Source: Paenibacillus sp. FSL M7-0420 (GTDB lineage Bacteria; Bacillota; Bacilli; Paenibacillales; Paenibacillaceae). Taken from it: a DNA stretch of 64,000 nucleotides. The notes under the pieces were generated by a model. It saw nothing but the letters and a program-made list of their open reading frames with translations, was not told where the DNA came from and made no database searches. Of this stretch, positions 23,203 to 32,025 are shown one piece after another; the first letter of the stretch is position 1; each line of letters opens with the position of its first letter. The stretch spans positions 3,968,001 through 4,032,000 of the forward strand of contig NZ_JBBOCJ010000001.1 in assembly GCF_038002345.1 (NCBI RefSeq), in the 5' to 3' direction. The position numbers and the translations under genes are program-made.

Positions 23203-25509
23203 TTACAAGTCTGGATGCTCATGCTTCGCCTTGAGGCGGCTCCAGCGGCGTTGTACTTCACCCTCGAAGCTGCGCAGGGCCGGTTCATTCTCCGGCTTCA
23301 GCAGATGGCGGGTCTTGCCCATCGTCTTCAGCCAGGCGGATACTTCTATCCGTTTGTCCTTGTCTTCCGGGTTATAGGTGATACTCGTAATTCCCTGCTC
23401 TACTTCATAGAGCGGGAAGAAGCAGGATTCGACAGCCAGGGACACGATATCTGTGCCGTCCTTGTCGTCGCTCATCCAGTTCAGCGGACAGGCAATGAGA
23501 ATCTTGCCGTAGACCAGACCTTCATTTTGCGCATACCACTGGGCCTTCGCCGCCTTCTTCAGCATATCCTGCGGATAAGCTTCACAGCCGGTGAAGACAT
23601 AAGGAATATTGGTAGCCGCCATAATCTGCGCTGTATCCTTGTGCTGGGTCACCTTGCCCTGCTGGGTTTTGCCGATGCTTGAGGTGGAAGTCCGGTGTCC
23701 GAGCGGTGTCGAATAGGACTGCTGCGCCCCTGTATTCATATATCCTTCGTTATCATATTCCACAATGATCATCTTGTGGCCGCGCAGCGCTGCACCGATC
23801 GCAGGTCCCATCCCGATGTCCATCCCGCCGTCGCCGGTAACCATAACGAACGTGAAGTCTTCCTTCAGCCCCAGCCCGTCAAGCTCACCGCGGCGTTTGC
23901 GTTCCCAGAACATCTCAACCACACCGGACAGCGTAGCTGCGCCGTTCTGGAACAGATTGTGGATGAACGTCGATTTATGGGAGGAATACGGATAGCCGGT
24001 AGTCGTTACCATCGCGCAGCCGGTGTGGTAGAGCGCTACGATATCGCCTTCGATCCCTTTGAAGAACAGCTCCAGCCCGGAGAAAATCCCGCAGCCCGGA
24101 CATGCGCCATGTCCTGGAGACAGGCGTCTCGGCTTCTTCATCAGCGAACGGACCGGCGGAACTCTGACACTCAGCTTGCCGGTCTCTTCGTTCCGGGTTA
24201 CCGTGATCAGGCCGGTCTTCAGCTTATCGAAGTCCATCGGCTTCAAGAGGCGCTTCGGCGCATTCTCCGGCGCTCCCGGATTATGGCCATAGTAATCGAA
24301 CGGAATCTCTACACGGTCCGCAACAACAGCATCCATAGCCAACTGGAAGAAGTGATGCCCGTCTTCGGCATAGAAGTCTTTACCGCCCAGACCGTAGATC
24401 CGGCTAATCACCTTAGTCGTTGTATTGCCGTAAGTGAACAGTGCAGCCTTAATCTCGTTCACCATGTTACCGCCGTGTCCGCCAACCGAATCGGCACGGT
24501 CACCTACAGTAATGGCTTTGACATGCTTCAGCGCTTCAGCAATCTGCTTCTGCGGGAACGGACGGATCATGTTCGGGGAGATTGCCCCTGCCTTGATTCC
24601 CTGCTCACGGAGCTGATCCACTACGTCCTTAATAATCTCCGAAGCCGAGTTCATCAGGAAGACAGCAACATCGGCATCCTCCATCCGGTACTGCTCGATC
24701 ATCTCATAATGGCGTCCGGTCAGCTCTGCGAATTCCTGGGCGATTTCTTCAAAGACTTCACCCGCATTGTACATCGCAACGGATTGCTGATAGCGGTTGT
24801 TGATGTAATCCGGTTCATTCATGTAAGGTCCCACAGTGACCGGATTATTGCGGTCCAGGGTATCGGTGAAGCCGGCAGGCGGTTGTTCGCCAACGAACTT
24901 GTGAACATCCTCACGGTGGGCAAAAGCCTGTACCCGGCGCTTCTGGTGCGAAGTGAAGTAACCGTCAGAGGCTACCATCACCGGCAGCCGGACTTTGGCG
25001 TGTTCCGCCAGCTTCAGCGCCATCAGGTTCATATCATAGACCGACTGCGGATCACGGCACATCAGGATCGGCCAGCCGGTGTTCAGGGCGAAATACAGAT
25101 CGGAGTGATCTCCGTGAATATTCAGCGGTCCTGAGATCGAACGGCAGACCAGATTCATGACCATCGGCATCCGCGTACCTGCTTGTACAGGCAATTGCTC
25201 CAGCATGAACATGTACCCTTGAGCGCTGGTTGCGTTGAACACACGGCCGCCTGCCGTCGAAGCACCGTAGCAGATCCCGGCGGAGCTGTGCTCGCCGTCG
25301 GACGGTACCAGCATAATATCGTGCTGGCCGCTGGCTTTCATCGTATCGAGGAACTGAGCCACCTCAGTCGATGGGGAGATCGGGAAATAACCCATGACAT
25401 GATAGTTAATCTGATGCGCGGCATAGGCCGCCATTTCATTACCGGACTCGTATAGGAATTTCTGCTCCACCTTGGCGGAGCCTAGTTCTTTTTCATAATC
25501 AATAGCCAC
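23203..25509 (-). CDS. 2-oxoacid (pyruvate):ferredoxin oxidoreductase, fused alpha-beta subunit
   Basis: This is the thiamine-diphosphate enzyme that oxidises pyruvate or a related 2-oxoacid to acyl-CoA and passes electrons to ferredoxin/flavodoxin. Residues about 20-430 are the alpha (pyrimidine/transketolase-C) part. Residues 460-768 are the beta part, with CPGCG (470-474), the diphosphate/Mg motif GDGGMDIG (559-566) and YDNEGYMNTG (585-594). I set GTG 25509 as start, giving 768 residues, because AAAGGTGG lies 8 nt upstream and 26 bp separate it from the partner gene. Together the two genes form a complete POR. Oxygen-sensitive chemistry fits the FNR-like sites upstream. Confidence 0.88.
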   Translation of the reverse strand: MAIDYEKELGSAKVEQKFLYESGNEMAAYAAHQINYHVMGYFPISPSTEVAQFLDTMKASGQHDIMLVPSDGEHSSAGICYGASTAGGRVFNATSAQGYMFMLEQLPVQAGTRMPMVMNLVCRSISGPLNIHGDHSDLYFALNTGWPILMCRDPQSVYDMNLMALKLAEHAKVRLPVMVASDGYFTSHQKRRVQAFAHREDVHKFVGEQPPAGFTDTLDRNNPVTVGPYMNEPDYINNRYQQSVAMYNAGEVFEEIAQEFAELTGRHYEMIEQYRMEDADVAVFLMNSASEIIKDVVDQLREQGIKAGAISPNMIRPFPQKQIAEALKHVKAITVGDRADSVGGHGGNMVNEIKAALFTYGNTTTKVISRIYGLGGKDFYAEDGHHFFQLAMDAVVADRVEIPFDYYGHNPGAPENAPKRLLKPMDFDKLKTGLITVTRNEETGKLSVRVPPVRSLMKKPRRLSPGHGACPGCGIFSGLELFFKGIEGDIVALYHTGCAMVTTTGYPYSSHKSTFIHNLFQNGAATLSGVVEMFWERKRRGELDGLGLKEDFTFVMVTGDGGMDIGMGPAIGAALRGHKMIIVEYDNEGYMNTGAQQSYSTPLGHRTSTSSIGKTQQGKVTQHKDTAQIMAATNIPYVFTGCEAYPQDMLKKAAKAQWYAQNEGLVYGKILIACPLNWMSDDKDGTDIVSLAVESCFFPLYEVEQGITSITYNPEDKDKRIEVSAWLKTMGKTRHLLKPENEPALRSFEGEVQRRWSRLKAKHEHPDL

Positions 25510-25535
25510 AATGTATTCCACCTTTCTTCCGGGTT

Positions 25536-26546
25536 TTAGACTGGAGTTACCAGATCGAACTGATGCTTCACGGCATGGCTGTCCGCATAGCCTTCCTTCT
25601 CCCTCATGCTGGATAATGCCGAGGTCGGGCAGGCACCGATGCATTTCAGGCAGCCTTTACAGTACTGGTAGTCAATACCGAGCAGGAACATCTGCGAACG
25701 GCCCTTGCGGTCCAGGCGCTCTTCCCACACGAAGCATTGGTCAGGACATACCGTGTCACACTGTGCACAGTTGATACAGGACTCGATCTCAAATGCCGGA
25801 AGCATACCGGAACGGGAGATGCTGAGATTCTTCAGGAAGCTGCTGCCCGGGTTCGTGATCGTACCGCCCATCGGCTGAGTCTCATAACCGAGAGCCGAGA
25901 TATCGGAACGGACATATTCCGGCATGCTGTCGCCGGCAGCCAGCTCGAACTGCATGAATTTCACTTCATTGTAGCCGCGCTCAAAGGTGGTGATGGCCGA
26001 CTGGACGGCCTGCGGATATTTTTTGCCGAGCGACTTCTCAATGACGCCCTTCATAATATCTGTATCCAGGAACGGGCAGAGCCGGAACAGCGCTCCGAGC
26101 ATGGCCATGTTAACACGGTTCTTCTCCTTGAGTGCGATGCTGGTAGCATCGATTACCGCAATCGTGCCGGCCTTCATCTTCAGCAGCTCTCTGAGTTCTT
26201 CCGGCGTCTTGGCCGAGTTCACAAGAACGGTGCTGTGTTCATGAATTCCGCTGGTTACATTAACGGTCTTGGCAAGTGCTTCGTGAAATACGCCGACAAC
26301 ATGCGGACGCTCGACTGGTGAAGTATCGCGGATATGGGTATCCATATCACAGAAGCGGATGTGAGCCTTAACCGCAGACCCCTTCTTCTCCGAACCGTAC
26401 GATGAGAAGCTGACGCCGTTCAGCCCTGCGCCGACCACTCCTGCTTCCGCCAGCATTTTACCTGCCAGGTTCGCGCCCAGGCCTCCAATGGATTCCAGAC
26501 GAATCTCAAAGAATCCCAGTTCATTTACTATTGGCAATTGTACCAC
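25536..26546 (-). CDS. 2-oxoacid:ferredoxin oxidoreductase, fused gamma-delta (ferredoxin) subunit
   Basis: The N-terminal part (about 10-190) is the gamma domain that binds CoA (ESIGGLGANLAGKMLAEA, SSYGSEKKGS). The C-terminal part is a two-cluster ferredoxin domain with CINCAQCDTVCP and CKGCLKCIGACP, each holding a [4Fe-4S] cluster. It is encoded directly upstream of the alpha-beta subunit, so it probably forms one complex. The start is ambiguous: ATG 26552 is only 2 nt from GAAAGGGG, while GTG 26546 is 8 nt away, so I chose the GTG. The upstream region of about 250 bp carries CRP/FNR-like sites. Confidence 0.87.
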   Translation of the reverse strand: MVQLPIVNELGFFEIRLESIGGLGANLAGKMLAEAGVVGAGLNGVSFSSYGSEKKGSAVKAHIRFCDMDTHIRDTSPVERPHVVGVFHEALAKTVNVTSGIHEHSTVLVNSAKTPEELRELLKMKAGTIAVIDATSIALKEKNRVNMAMLGALFRLCPFLDTDIMKGVIEKSLGKKYPQAVQSAITTFERGYNEVKFMQFELAAGDSMPEYVRSDISALGYETQPMGGTITNPGSSFLKNLSISRSGMLPAFEIESCINCAQCDTVCPDQCFVWEERLDRKGRSQMFLLGIDYQYCKGCLKCIGACPTSALSSMREKEGYADSHAVKHQFDLVTPV

Positions 26547-26804
26547 CGACATAACCCCTTTCTTAGTACATCCTTTTGACTTTTTCAACGATTGTAACTT
26601 GATTTTGCAAGCCGCGAAGTGACATATCTTGCATTTTCCACGCTCAGGAAATCACAGTTCTTTATAGATTTATGCAGGTTTCTTTATACGCGACAGTGCG
26701 GTGTTATTTCAATAGAAGGAAAGCTTCCATGAAAACGACAAAATGTGAAAATTCTGTGTAATCCCGCACTCTCCCAAGCAAACTGTGGATGAGATGTCAT
26801 CCTT

Positions 26805-26869
26805 AATTTAGCAATAAAATTAAAAATTAAGATGTTAAAAATATCACAGAAATAATGATATATATCACA
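26805..26869 (-). promoter_or_regulatory. Two CRP/FNR-family sites and putative -10 box upstream of the POR operon
   Basis: TGTTA-N6-TCACA at 26833-26848 matches TGTGA-N6-TCACA in nine of ten positions. AATGA-N6-TCACA at 26854-26869 matches in eight. The centres are 21 bp apart, two helical turns. On the minus strand TAAATT (26810-26805) would place transcription start about 42 bp from the nearer site, the class II activator spacing. The gap to the gene (26547-26800) contains no other gene. Confidence 0.62.
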
Positions 26870-26883
26870 GGTGCCTGCTGCCA

Positions 26884-26921
26884 AAAGAAAGAAACTCCTG
26901 TCCATTCAAGGAAGGAGTTCC
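26884..26921 (-). terminator. Terminator of the GH8 gene
   Basis: GGAACTCCT-TCC pairs with GGA-C-AGGAGTTTC on the minus strand, followed by TTTCTTTT. It lies 20 bp after the GH8 stop. Confidence 0.75.
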
Positions 26922-26941
26922 ATCTTCATTGCTATAATCTT

Positions 26942-28171
26942 TTAATAGGCCCACCAGTTGCCTGACATGACAATCATCGAGAACAGCTTGAGGCTGTCTT
27001 CATAATAGTCCTCTGCTGCGCTGTGCGCCGTATGGCTCCAGAGGGAGTTCAGCCAGCTCTGGTTCGCGGATGAGGTCATTGCGCCTACACCGAAGGGGCC
27101 GTAAAAGGCTCCGCTGTTGTAGCTGCCAAAGGTGGTTCCGTCCAGCTTGTAGCCATCCTTGATATTGCCCGGCGTGCCTCCTGTCTTGGCCTTAATCCAG
27201 GTGTTGAGTTGGTTCAGCTGGGATAAAGCGCGGTTATCACCGGTGAGCAGATAATCGGTGGTAATCCGCCATGGCACCCGGCAGGAATTATAGTTGTAAT
27301 CCCCGTCACGCTGAGATTCCAGGAAATTCGCGGCAGCAGGCTTATAGGTATTGTTAGAATAGACTACGAAGTCAGGAAGCAGACCGGTTGTGGAGCTATA
27401 ACCCGTATAGAGGCTGTTGATTAAGGTGTAGGTCTTGTTCGTTACATTCTGCCAGCGGGCATCCCCGGTAGCGGCCTGGAAGGCTTTGAAATGGTTCACC
27501 ATGAAATCCGACGGGCGGGTGGCTGTGTTATAGGAGCCGCTGGTCGCCCAGTCTCCGAGACGGATCGTCCACTGGGACTGATTGATGTCATTATTCATGA
27601 TGGCATTGATGATATTGGTCGCGGCCTGCAAGTAGTTAACGGTCCCGCTGCTTCCCCATTGCTTGTGGGCGAGCAGCAGGGAGTAGGCAATATCCATGTC
27701 GCCGTCTGTAGCCGAATTCTGGCCTTCGACATTCTGGAAGCTGCTGTTCTGCTTCCAGGACATCAGGTAAGGATTAATAGAGCTCGGGTGTGCGGTGTAA
27801 TAATTATAGAGTCCATTATAATAGTTCTGCGCGTTAGCGTCATAGCCGGCCATCAGGACGGTGAACAGCATCCCGTAGCCCTGAGCTTCCGATACGGTCT
27901 CCCCGGCTGAATTATATTTCACATAATACTTGCCGGTGCCAGCCGGTTTGAGGTATGCGCCTTTCCATGCGTCCCATTTGGTCTTAACAGCGTTATCCAT
28001 GACTGTCTGCGTGACATTGTTCGGCTTGATGGTTCCGCTCGTGTAGGTTGTGTGCTGGGGGAACGGCTTGTTGACTGCTGCGAAGGCGGACCCGGCAGGC
28101 AGGATGAACATGGCCACACATAAAAGCATCAGACTTGTCAAATGCAGCTTGCGCCTCGCTGGTTTGTTCAT
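26942..28171 (-). CDS. Secreted glycoside hydrolase family 8 enzyme (chitosanase/endoglucanase)
   Basis: This is an extracellular endo-acting hydrolase. Residues 1-31 are a Sec signal peptide (basic start NKPARRK, hydrophobic core, AFA cleavage). The GH8 signature VSEAQGYGM carries the general-acid Glu, and DGDMDIAYSLLLAHKQW carries the conserved Asp. It resembles Bacillus/Paenibacillus GH8 enzymes that cut chitosan and/or beta-1,3-1,4-glucan; sequence alone does not settle the substrate. ATG 28171 is preferred because GAGGAG lies 10 nt upstream and the signal peptide begins there. A cre-like site upstream suggests carbon catabolite control. It has its own terminator. Confidence 0.88.
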   Translation of the reverse strand: MNKPARRKLHLTSLMLLCVAMFILPAGSAFAAVNKPFPQHTTYTSGTIKPNNVTQTVMDNAVKTKWDAWKGAYLKPAGTGKYYVKYNSAGETVSEAQGYGMLFTVLMAGYDANAQNYYNGLYNYYTAHPSSINPYLMSWKQNSSFQNVEGQNSATDGDMDIAYSLLLAHKQWGSSGTVNYLQAATNIINAIMNNDINQSQWTIRLGDWATSGSYNTATRPSDFMVNHFKAFQAATGDARWQNVTNKTYTLINSLYTGYSSTTGLLPDFVVYSNNTYKPAAANFLESQRDGDYNYNSCRVPWRITTDYLLTGDNRALSQLNQLNTWIKAKTGGTPGNIKDGYKLDGTTFGSYNSGAFYGPFGVGAMTSSANQSWLNSLWSHTAHSAAEDYYEDSLKLFSMIVMSGNWWAY

Positions 28172-28318
28172 AACTCTATCACTCCTCATAAGTTTGGTAG
28201 ATGCCGTATAGATTTGCTGGTAAAGTGAACAGACAACTGCGGAAAAGCTCACCTCCTCCTTCGAGTGTGGCGGCTACAGTAGATAGCGTAGCGGTTATCA
28301 TGAGCTTGAGGACGAATT

Positions 28319-28332
28319 TTAAAGCGCTTATA
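28319..28332. promoter_or_regulatory. cre-like (CcpA) site upstream of the GH8 gene
   Basis: On the minus strand TATAAGCGCTTTAA fits the catabolite-responsive-element pattern (TGNAANCGNWNNCA) in twelve of fourteen positions, with the central AAGCGCTT palindrome. It lies about 150 bp upstream of the start codon. The remainder of 28172-28438 is AT-rich promoter-type sequence with no gene. Confidence 0.55.
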
Positions 28333-28438
28333 CTTTCGTTGCAAAATCAGGTATCTTTCTTCCAAATCTGTAAAACCTAACATATTTAATATATGATTTC
28401 AGAGACTTGCTGTCAATGAGCAGATGGTCGCTCACACG

Positions 28439-28490
28439 AAAAGCCCTCTCAGGCCTACCGCCGAGTTCACACGGCAGGCCTGAGAGGGCT
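28439..28490 (-). terminator. Terminator of pncB operon
   Basis: Perfect 15-bp arms AGCCCTCTCAGGCCT/AGGCCTGAGAGGGCT enclose a 19-nt loop and are followed by TTTT on the minus strand. They lie about 35 bp after the pncB stop. Confidence 0.9.
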
Positions 28491-28527
28491 GACTATATTC
28501 CGGTTCTAATGAAATTCATACCAGGTT

Positions 28528-29979
28528 CTATTCTACATCTGTAATCATGTGCTCCGCAATCAGCTGCTGCTTGCGGTTCCATAGCTGTTCGCTGAGATTC
28601 ACGCGGAAGACTTCCGGGTTCAGCTTGCGCAGGTACTCCGGCCAGAAGAGGTCGAGCTGCTCCTCATGGTAACGGCGGATCTCCGCCAGCTCCGGCAGAG
28701 TATAGACCTGGAATCCGTTCACCACAATCGGCTCCAGCATCCGCACCGCGTCGTAACGCTCCACATGCTTCTTCATATAAGGATGCAGCGGGTTGAACAG
28801 CTTCAGCCGGACACCGCTGCGGGGTGCAGGCTCATCGGCGAAGCTGATATAATCAGCCAGCGCCTTGCCGTTCTGGCCGATAATGCGGTAGACTTCCTTT
28901 TTGCCGGGCGTAGATACCTTCTCGGGATTGGAAGAGATCTTGATCGTTGGGATCATCTCGCCGCTAGGCGCTTCAATCTCGACCAGCTTGTAGACGCCGC
29001 CCAGTGAAGGCTGATCCGAAGCGGTAATCAGTTGGGTTCCGACCCCCCATGTGTCAATTGCCGCCCCTTGTGACTTCAAGTTCATGATGGTGTTCTCATC
29101 CAGATCGTTGGAGGCCACAATCTTCACATACTGCAGCCCGGCTTCATCAAGCATCTCGCGTGCCTTGCGGGACAGATAAGCAAGGTCACCGCTGTCCAGC
29201 CGGATGCCGTTCATCCGTTTGCCTTGCGCTTCCAGCTTCTTCGCCGTGTTGATCGCATTCGGCACACCGCTGCGCAAGGTATCGAAGGTATCCACCAGCA
29301 GCGTCACGCCGTCCGGCATTACTCGCGCGTAGGCGTCGAACGCCTCCTGCTCGCTCGGGAAGCTCTGCACCCAGGAATGGGCATGGGTGCCCTTCGTAGG
29401 GATGCCGAACTTTTTGCCGGCCAGCATGTTAGAAGTCGCATGGAAGCCGCCGACATAAGCGGCGCGAGCGCCCCAGACTGCGGCATCCGCTTCCTGCGCG
29501 CGGCGCGTTCCGAACTCCAGCAGCGTATCATTCGGGGCCACCTGCTTGATCCGTGACGCCTTGGTAGCAATCAGCGTCTGATAGTTCATGAAGTTCAGAA
29601 TCGCAGTCTCGACCAGCTGCGCCTCCATAATCGTGCCTTCGACCCGGATCAGCGGTTCATCCTGGAACACCAGGGCCCCTTCCTTCATGGAATGGAGACT
29701 GCCCTGGAAATGGAACTGCAGCAGCTCCTCCAGGAAGGCCGGCGCATAGTTCTCCTCCTGCTCCGACAGGTAGCGGATATCCTCTTCTGTGAACCGCAGC
29801 TCCGCGATGTACTGGGCGATCCGCTCCAGCCCGGCGAACACGGCGAACCCGTTGCCGAACGGCAGCTTGCGGAAGTAGGCTTCGAACACCGCCCGGCGCT
29901 TGTGTGTACCATTCATCCAATGGGCATACATCATATTAATCTGGTATTTGTCTGTATGTAGAGCAAGTTCTCTCCTCAA
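28528..29979 (-). CDS. pncB: Nicotinate phosphoribosyltransferase
   Basis: This is the cytosolic NAD-salvage enzyme that makes nicotinate mononucleotide from nicotinate, PRPP and ATP. The sequence follows the PncB family from HTDKYQINMMYAHW at the N-terminus, through FGTRRAQEADA and GGFHATSNMLAGKKFGIPTKGTHAHSW, to the PRPP-site region NGIRLDSGDLAYLS. The 483-residue length is normal. The start is TTG with AGGAG 8 nt upstream. It is last in a Nudix-pncA-pncB run; PncA supplies its substrate. Confidence 0.95.
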   Translation of the reverse strand: MRRELALHTDKYQINMMYAHWMNGTHKRRAVFEAYFRKLPFGNGFAVFAGLERIAQYIAELRFTEEDIRYLSEQEENYAPAFLEELLQFHFQGSLHSMKEGALVFQDEPLIRVEGTIMEAQLVETAILNFMNYQTLIATKASRIKQVAPNDTLLEFGTRRAQEADAAVWGARAAYVGGFHATSNMLAGKKFGIPTKGTHAHSWVQSFPSEQEAFDAYARVMPDGVTLLVDTFDTLRSGVPNAINTAKKLEAQGKRMNGIRLDSGDLAYLSRKAREMLDEAGLQYVKIVASNDLDENTIMNLKSQGAAIDTWGVGTQLITASDQPSLGGVYKLVEIEAPSGEMIPTIKISSNPEKVSTPGKKEVYRIIGQNGKALADYISFADEPAPRSGVRLKLFNPLHPYMKKHVERYDAVRMLEPIVVNGFQVYTLPELAEIRRYHEEQLDLFWPEYLRKLNPEVFRVNLSEQLWNRKQQLIAEHMITDVE

Positions 29980-30035
29980 GTCCTCATCTCCTAGTCGTTA
30001 CACTGTTGTATTTGGGTTCTGTCTCTGCAGATGTG

Positions 30036-30587
30036 CTACTGCTCTGTTGCGCCCGTGACGACCTTCGCGCCAAGACTGCCGCGGAAGTGTCCAAGCGCCC
30101 ACACGTGGCCGTCCGGGTTGAAGCTGGCTACGGCATCCTCATGCACCGTAATCCCGAAGCCGTGGTTGTAGGCATCCACTGCCGTATGCAGCACACAGAT
30201 ATCCGTGCATACCCCGATCAGATGCACCTCGGTAATGCCCCGCTCACGCAGCTTCAGCGCAAGATCCGTGCCGCAGAAGGCGCTGTAACGCGTTTTATCC
30301 ATCCAGTAGATGGCTTCCCGGTTCGCCTCGTAGACAGCCTTCAGGCTGCCGTACAGCTCACGCCCCTCGCTTCCCCGCAGATTATGCGGCGGAAACAGCT
30401 TGGTCTCCGGGTGGTACGGGTCATCCGCTTCATGCAGATCTACAGCCATCACCACATAGTCCTCGCTGCGCACGAATTGCTCCGTCAGTTCACTGACTCG
30501 GGGTGCAATATCGATGCCGGGCTGGCCGACAGGCAGGTTCCCGTCAACGAAATCATTCGTGAAATCAATTACAATCAGTGCTCTCAT
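30036..30587 (-). CDS. pncA: Nicotinamidase
   Basis: This isochorismatase-fold amidase deaminates nicotinamide to nicotinate. The catalytic Asp is in VIDFTNDF (Asp8), the catalytic Cys is in GVCTDICVLHTA (near 126) and the Lys is near 97 in WMDKTRYSAF. Metal-site residues (DLHEADDPYH) are present. The length is 183. AGGAGG lies 10 nt before the ATG. It sits 56 bp upstream of pncB, whose product uses its product, so the two form a salvage pair. Confidence 0.92.
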   Translation of the reverse strand: MRALIVIDFTNDFVDGNLPVGQPGIDIAPRVSELTEQFVRSEDYVVMAVDLHEADDPYHPETKLFPPHNLRGSEGRELYGSLKAVYEANREAIYWMDKTRYSAFCGTDLALKLRERGITEVHLIGVCTDICVLHTAVDAYNHGFGITVHEDAVASFNPDGHVWALGHFRGSLGAKVVTGATEQ

Positions 30588-30635
30588 GGTAGGATAGCCT
30601 CCTAAAAGGTTAATGGGCCTGCACTTCCCGGCAGC

Positions 30636-31406
30636 TTACGTATAAATGGATAATAACGGCTCATGGTCCGTGAACATATAGAGCTGTGCCGGGCGCTGGG
30701 AGTATTGATTGGAGCTGAGCGGATTCCCCGCTTCATCGCTCACTTCTTTTAATATACCCTGACGGCTGCGTGTTGACGTAATTTTGCGGATAAAATTCGG
30801 TTCTTTGAATTCGGGCACCACCGTCTGAATCACCTGGTACAGCTCGCTCAGCGTGAAATGGCGCGGCAGAAACTGCCGGGCAATCGTCGTCTGCAGCATC
30901 TGCTGCTGAATCCGCAGGTAGGCATCGGTAATAATATCATGGTGGTCAAAAGCCAGCTCCAGCTCCTCCAGCGCTTCCTGCAGTGTGAACAGGCCCACCT
31001 CGCCTGCATCATCCGAGGCCTGCCGCTGCTCCAGCATCCACTCTTCCACCAGTGCAAAGAAGGCATGGCTGATAATCCAGCCGCGCGGATCCCGGCCCGG
31101 CTGGCTGTAGACGCCGAGATATTCCAAATGCCCGCCGTCCACGCCGGTCTCTTCCTTCAGCTCGCGCGTAGCGGCATCATAGATCGATTCATCCTCCTGG
31201 CAAAAGCCGCCCGGCAGGGCCCACATGCCCGCACACGGCCATTTTTTGCGCCGGACCAGCATCACCTTCAGCTCGCGCAGCGGCAGCGTCTTCGTGACGG
31301 TCTTCCGCTCGCGCTTGGTCAGTGTAAACATGACAATATCCGCCGGAACGCCATCCGGAGTGCGGTACTTCTTGGCGTTATAGGTTTGTTCCGCGTTCTC
31401 AGTCAC
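30636..31406 (-). CDS. Nudix hydrolase with C-terminal winged-helix region (NrtR-like)
   Basis: The N-terminal Nudix domain carries an intact box, G-x5-E-x7-REL-x-EE-x-G-V (region GGFCQEDESIYDAATREL and on). A C-terminal segment (about 165-250, FTLSELYQVIQTVVPEF...FIRKI) looks like the winged helix of the NrtR family, Nudix-derived regulators of NAD metabolism. Standing before pncA-pncB, it could sense an NAD-related metabolite such as ADP-ribose, hydrolyse it, or both. The intact catalytic box favours at least some hydrolase activity. GTG start with AAAGGA upstream. Confidence 0.8.
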   Translation of the reverse strand: MTENAEQTYNAKKYRTPDGVPADIVMFTLTKRERKTVTKTLPLRELKVMLVRRKKWPCAGMWALPGGFCQEDESIYDAATRELKEETGVDGGHLEYLGVYSQPGRDPRGWIISHAFFALVEEWMLEQRQASDDAGEVGLFTLQEALEELELAFDHHDIITDAYLRIQQQMLQTTIARQFLPRHFTLSELYQVIQTVVPEFKEPNFIRKITSTRSRQGILKEVSDEAGNPLSSNQYSQRPAQLYMFTDHEPLLSIYT

Positions 31407-31506
31407 TATAGATCATCCTTTGCCGCAGCTATTGTTTGTTGTTCGTATCTTTTAATGTACCAAACCTGTGCGCCCAAAATCAACCGGAGCCGGCCCGCTG
31501 ACTATG

Positions 31507-31533
31507 TAAAAAGGGACGGATTCACATCCGCCC
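31507..31533 (-). terminator. Terminator of miaB-ricA
   Basis: On the minus strand GGGGCGGAT and AATCCGTCCC form a stem over a 3-4-nt loop, followed by TTTTT. It separates the miaB-ricA unit from the NAD-salvage genes. Confidence 0.8.
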
Positions 31534-31548
31534 CCGGGGTGTTCTGCC

Positions 31549-32001
31549 TTAATCTCCGCATGTAGAGGGCGGCGCTTCAGTGCCTGCTTCCACATTGATT
31601 TTATCCGAAACGGTATCCCTGATCACTGAAATCACCATCTGCAGCAGATAATTGATGTCGCTCTGGCTCTGCTGGAACTCATTCACGACCGGGATACTGT
31701 CGATTTCATCCTGCAGCTCTTCAATCTCACGTTCAATCTTCGCGACCATCGCCTGGTTCTTGAAGCTCTCGAACGCCACGATCTCCTTCTGCTTCTTCTT
31801 AATCGTAGCAATGAGTCCCTGCACACGCTCGTGATTCAGAATCTTCTGCTCGGCCTGCTGGAAATGGCGGACCTCCTCACTGGTGGAGATGAGTGCAGCC
31901 AAGTCCTTCGCCTTGCCCATAATATCTTCGCGGACAATTAAATCCCGGGTATTGTGGGTCTGCATGCCATATTCATTCAGTCGTGCTTCTTCCTGGCTCA
32001 T
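31549..32001 (-). CDS. ricA: YmcA/YlbF-family protein RicA
   Basis: This is a small helical protein (150 residues, long coiled-coil-like helices at about 50-115) of the YlbF/YmcA family. In B. subtilis, RicA (YmcA) with RicF and RicT forms an Fe-S-containing complex that affects RNase Y processing, competence and sporulation. The position directly after miaB (25 bp) copies the ymcB-ymcA arrangement and distinguishes it from YlbF. It ends with a Cys (STCGD), compatible with cluster binding. Confidence 0.82.
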   Translation of the reverse strand: MSQEEARLNEYGMQTHNTRDLIVREDIMGKAKDLAALISTSEEVRHFQQAEQKILNHERVQGLIATIKKKQKEIVAFESFKNQAMVAKIEREIEELQDEIDSIPVVNEFQQSQSDINYLLQMVISVIRDTVSDKINVEAGTEAPPSTCGD

Positions 32002-32025
32002 TCTTCTCGCCTCATTTCTCTATAA

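Noticed and set aside
23695..25134. 479-codon frame opposite the ferredoxin oxidoreductase gene
   Set aside because: It is antisense to a gene with clear catalytic motifs, and its composition (Arg, His, Gln rich) is typical of a shadow frame.
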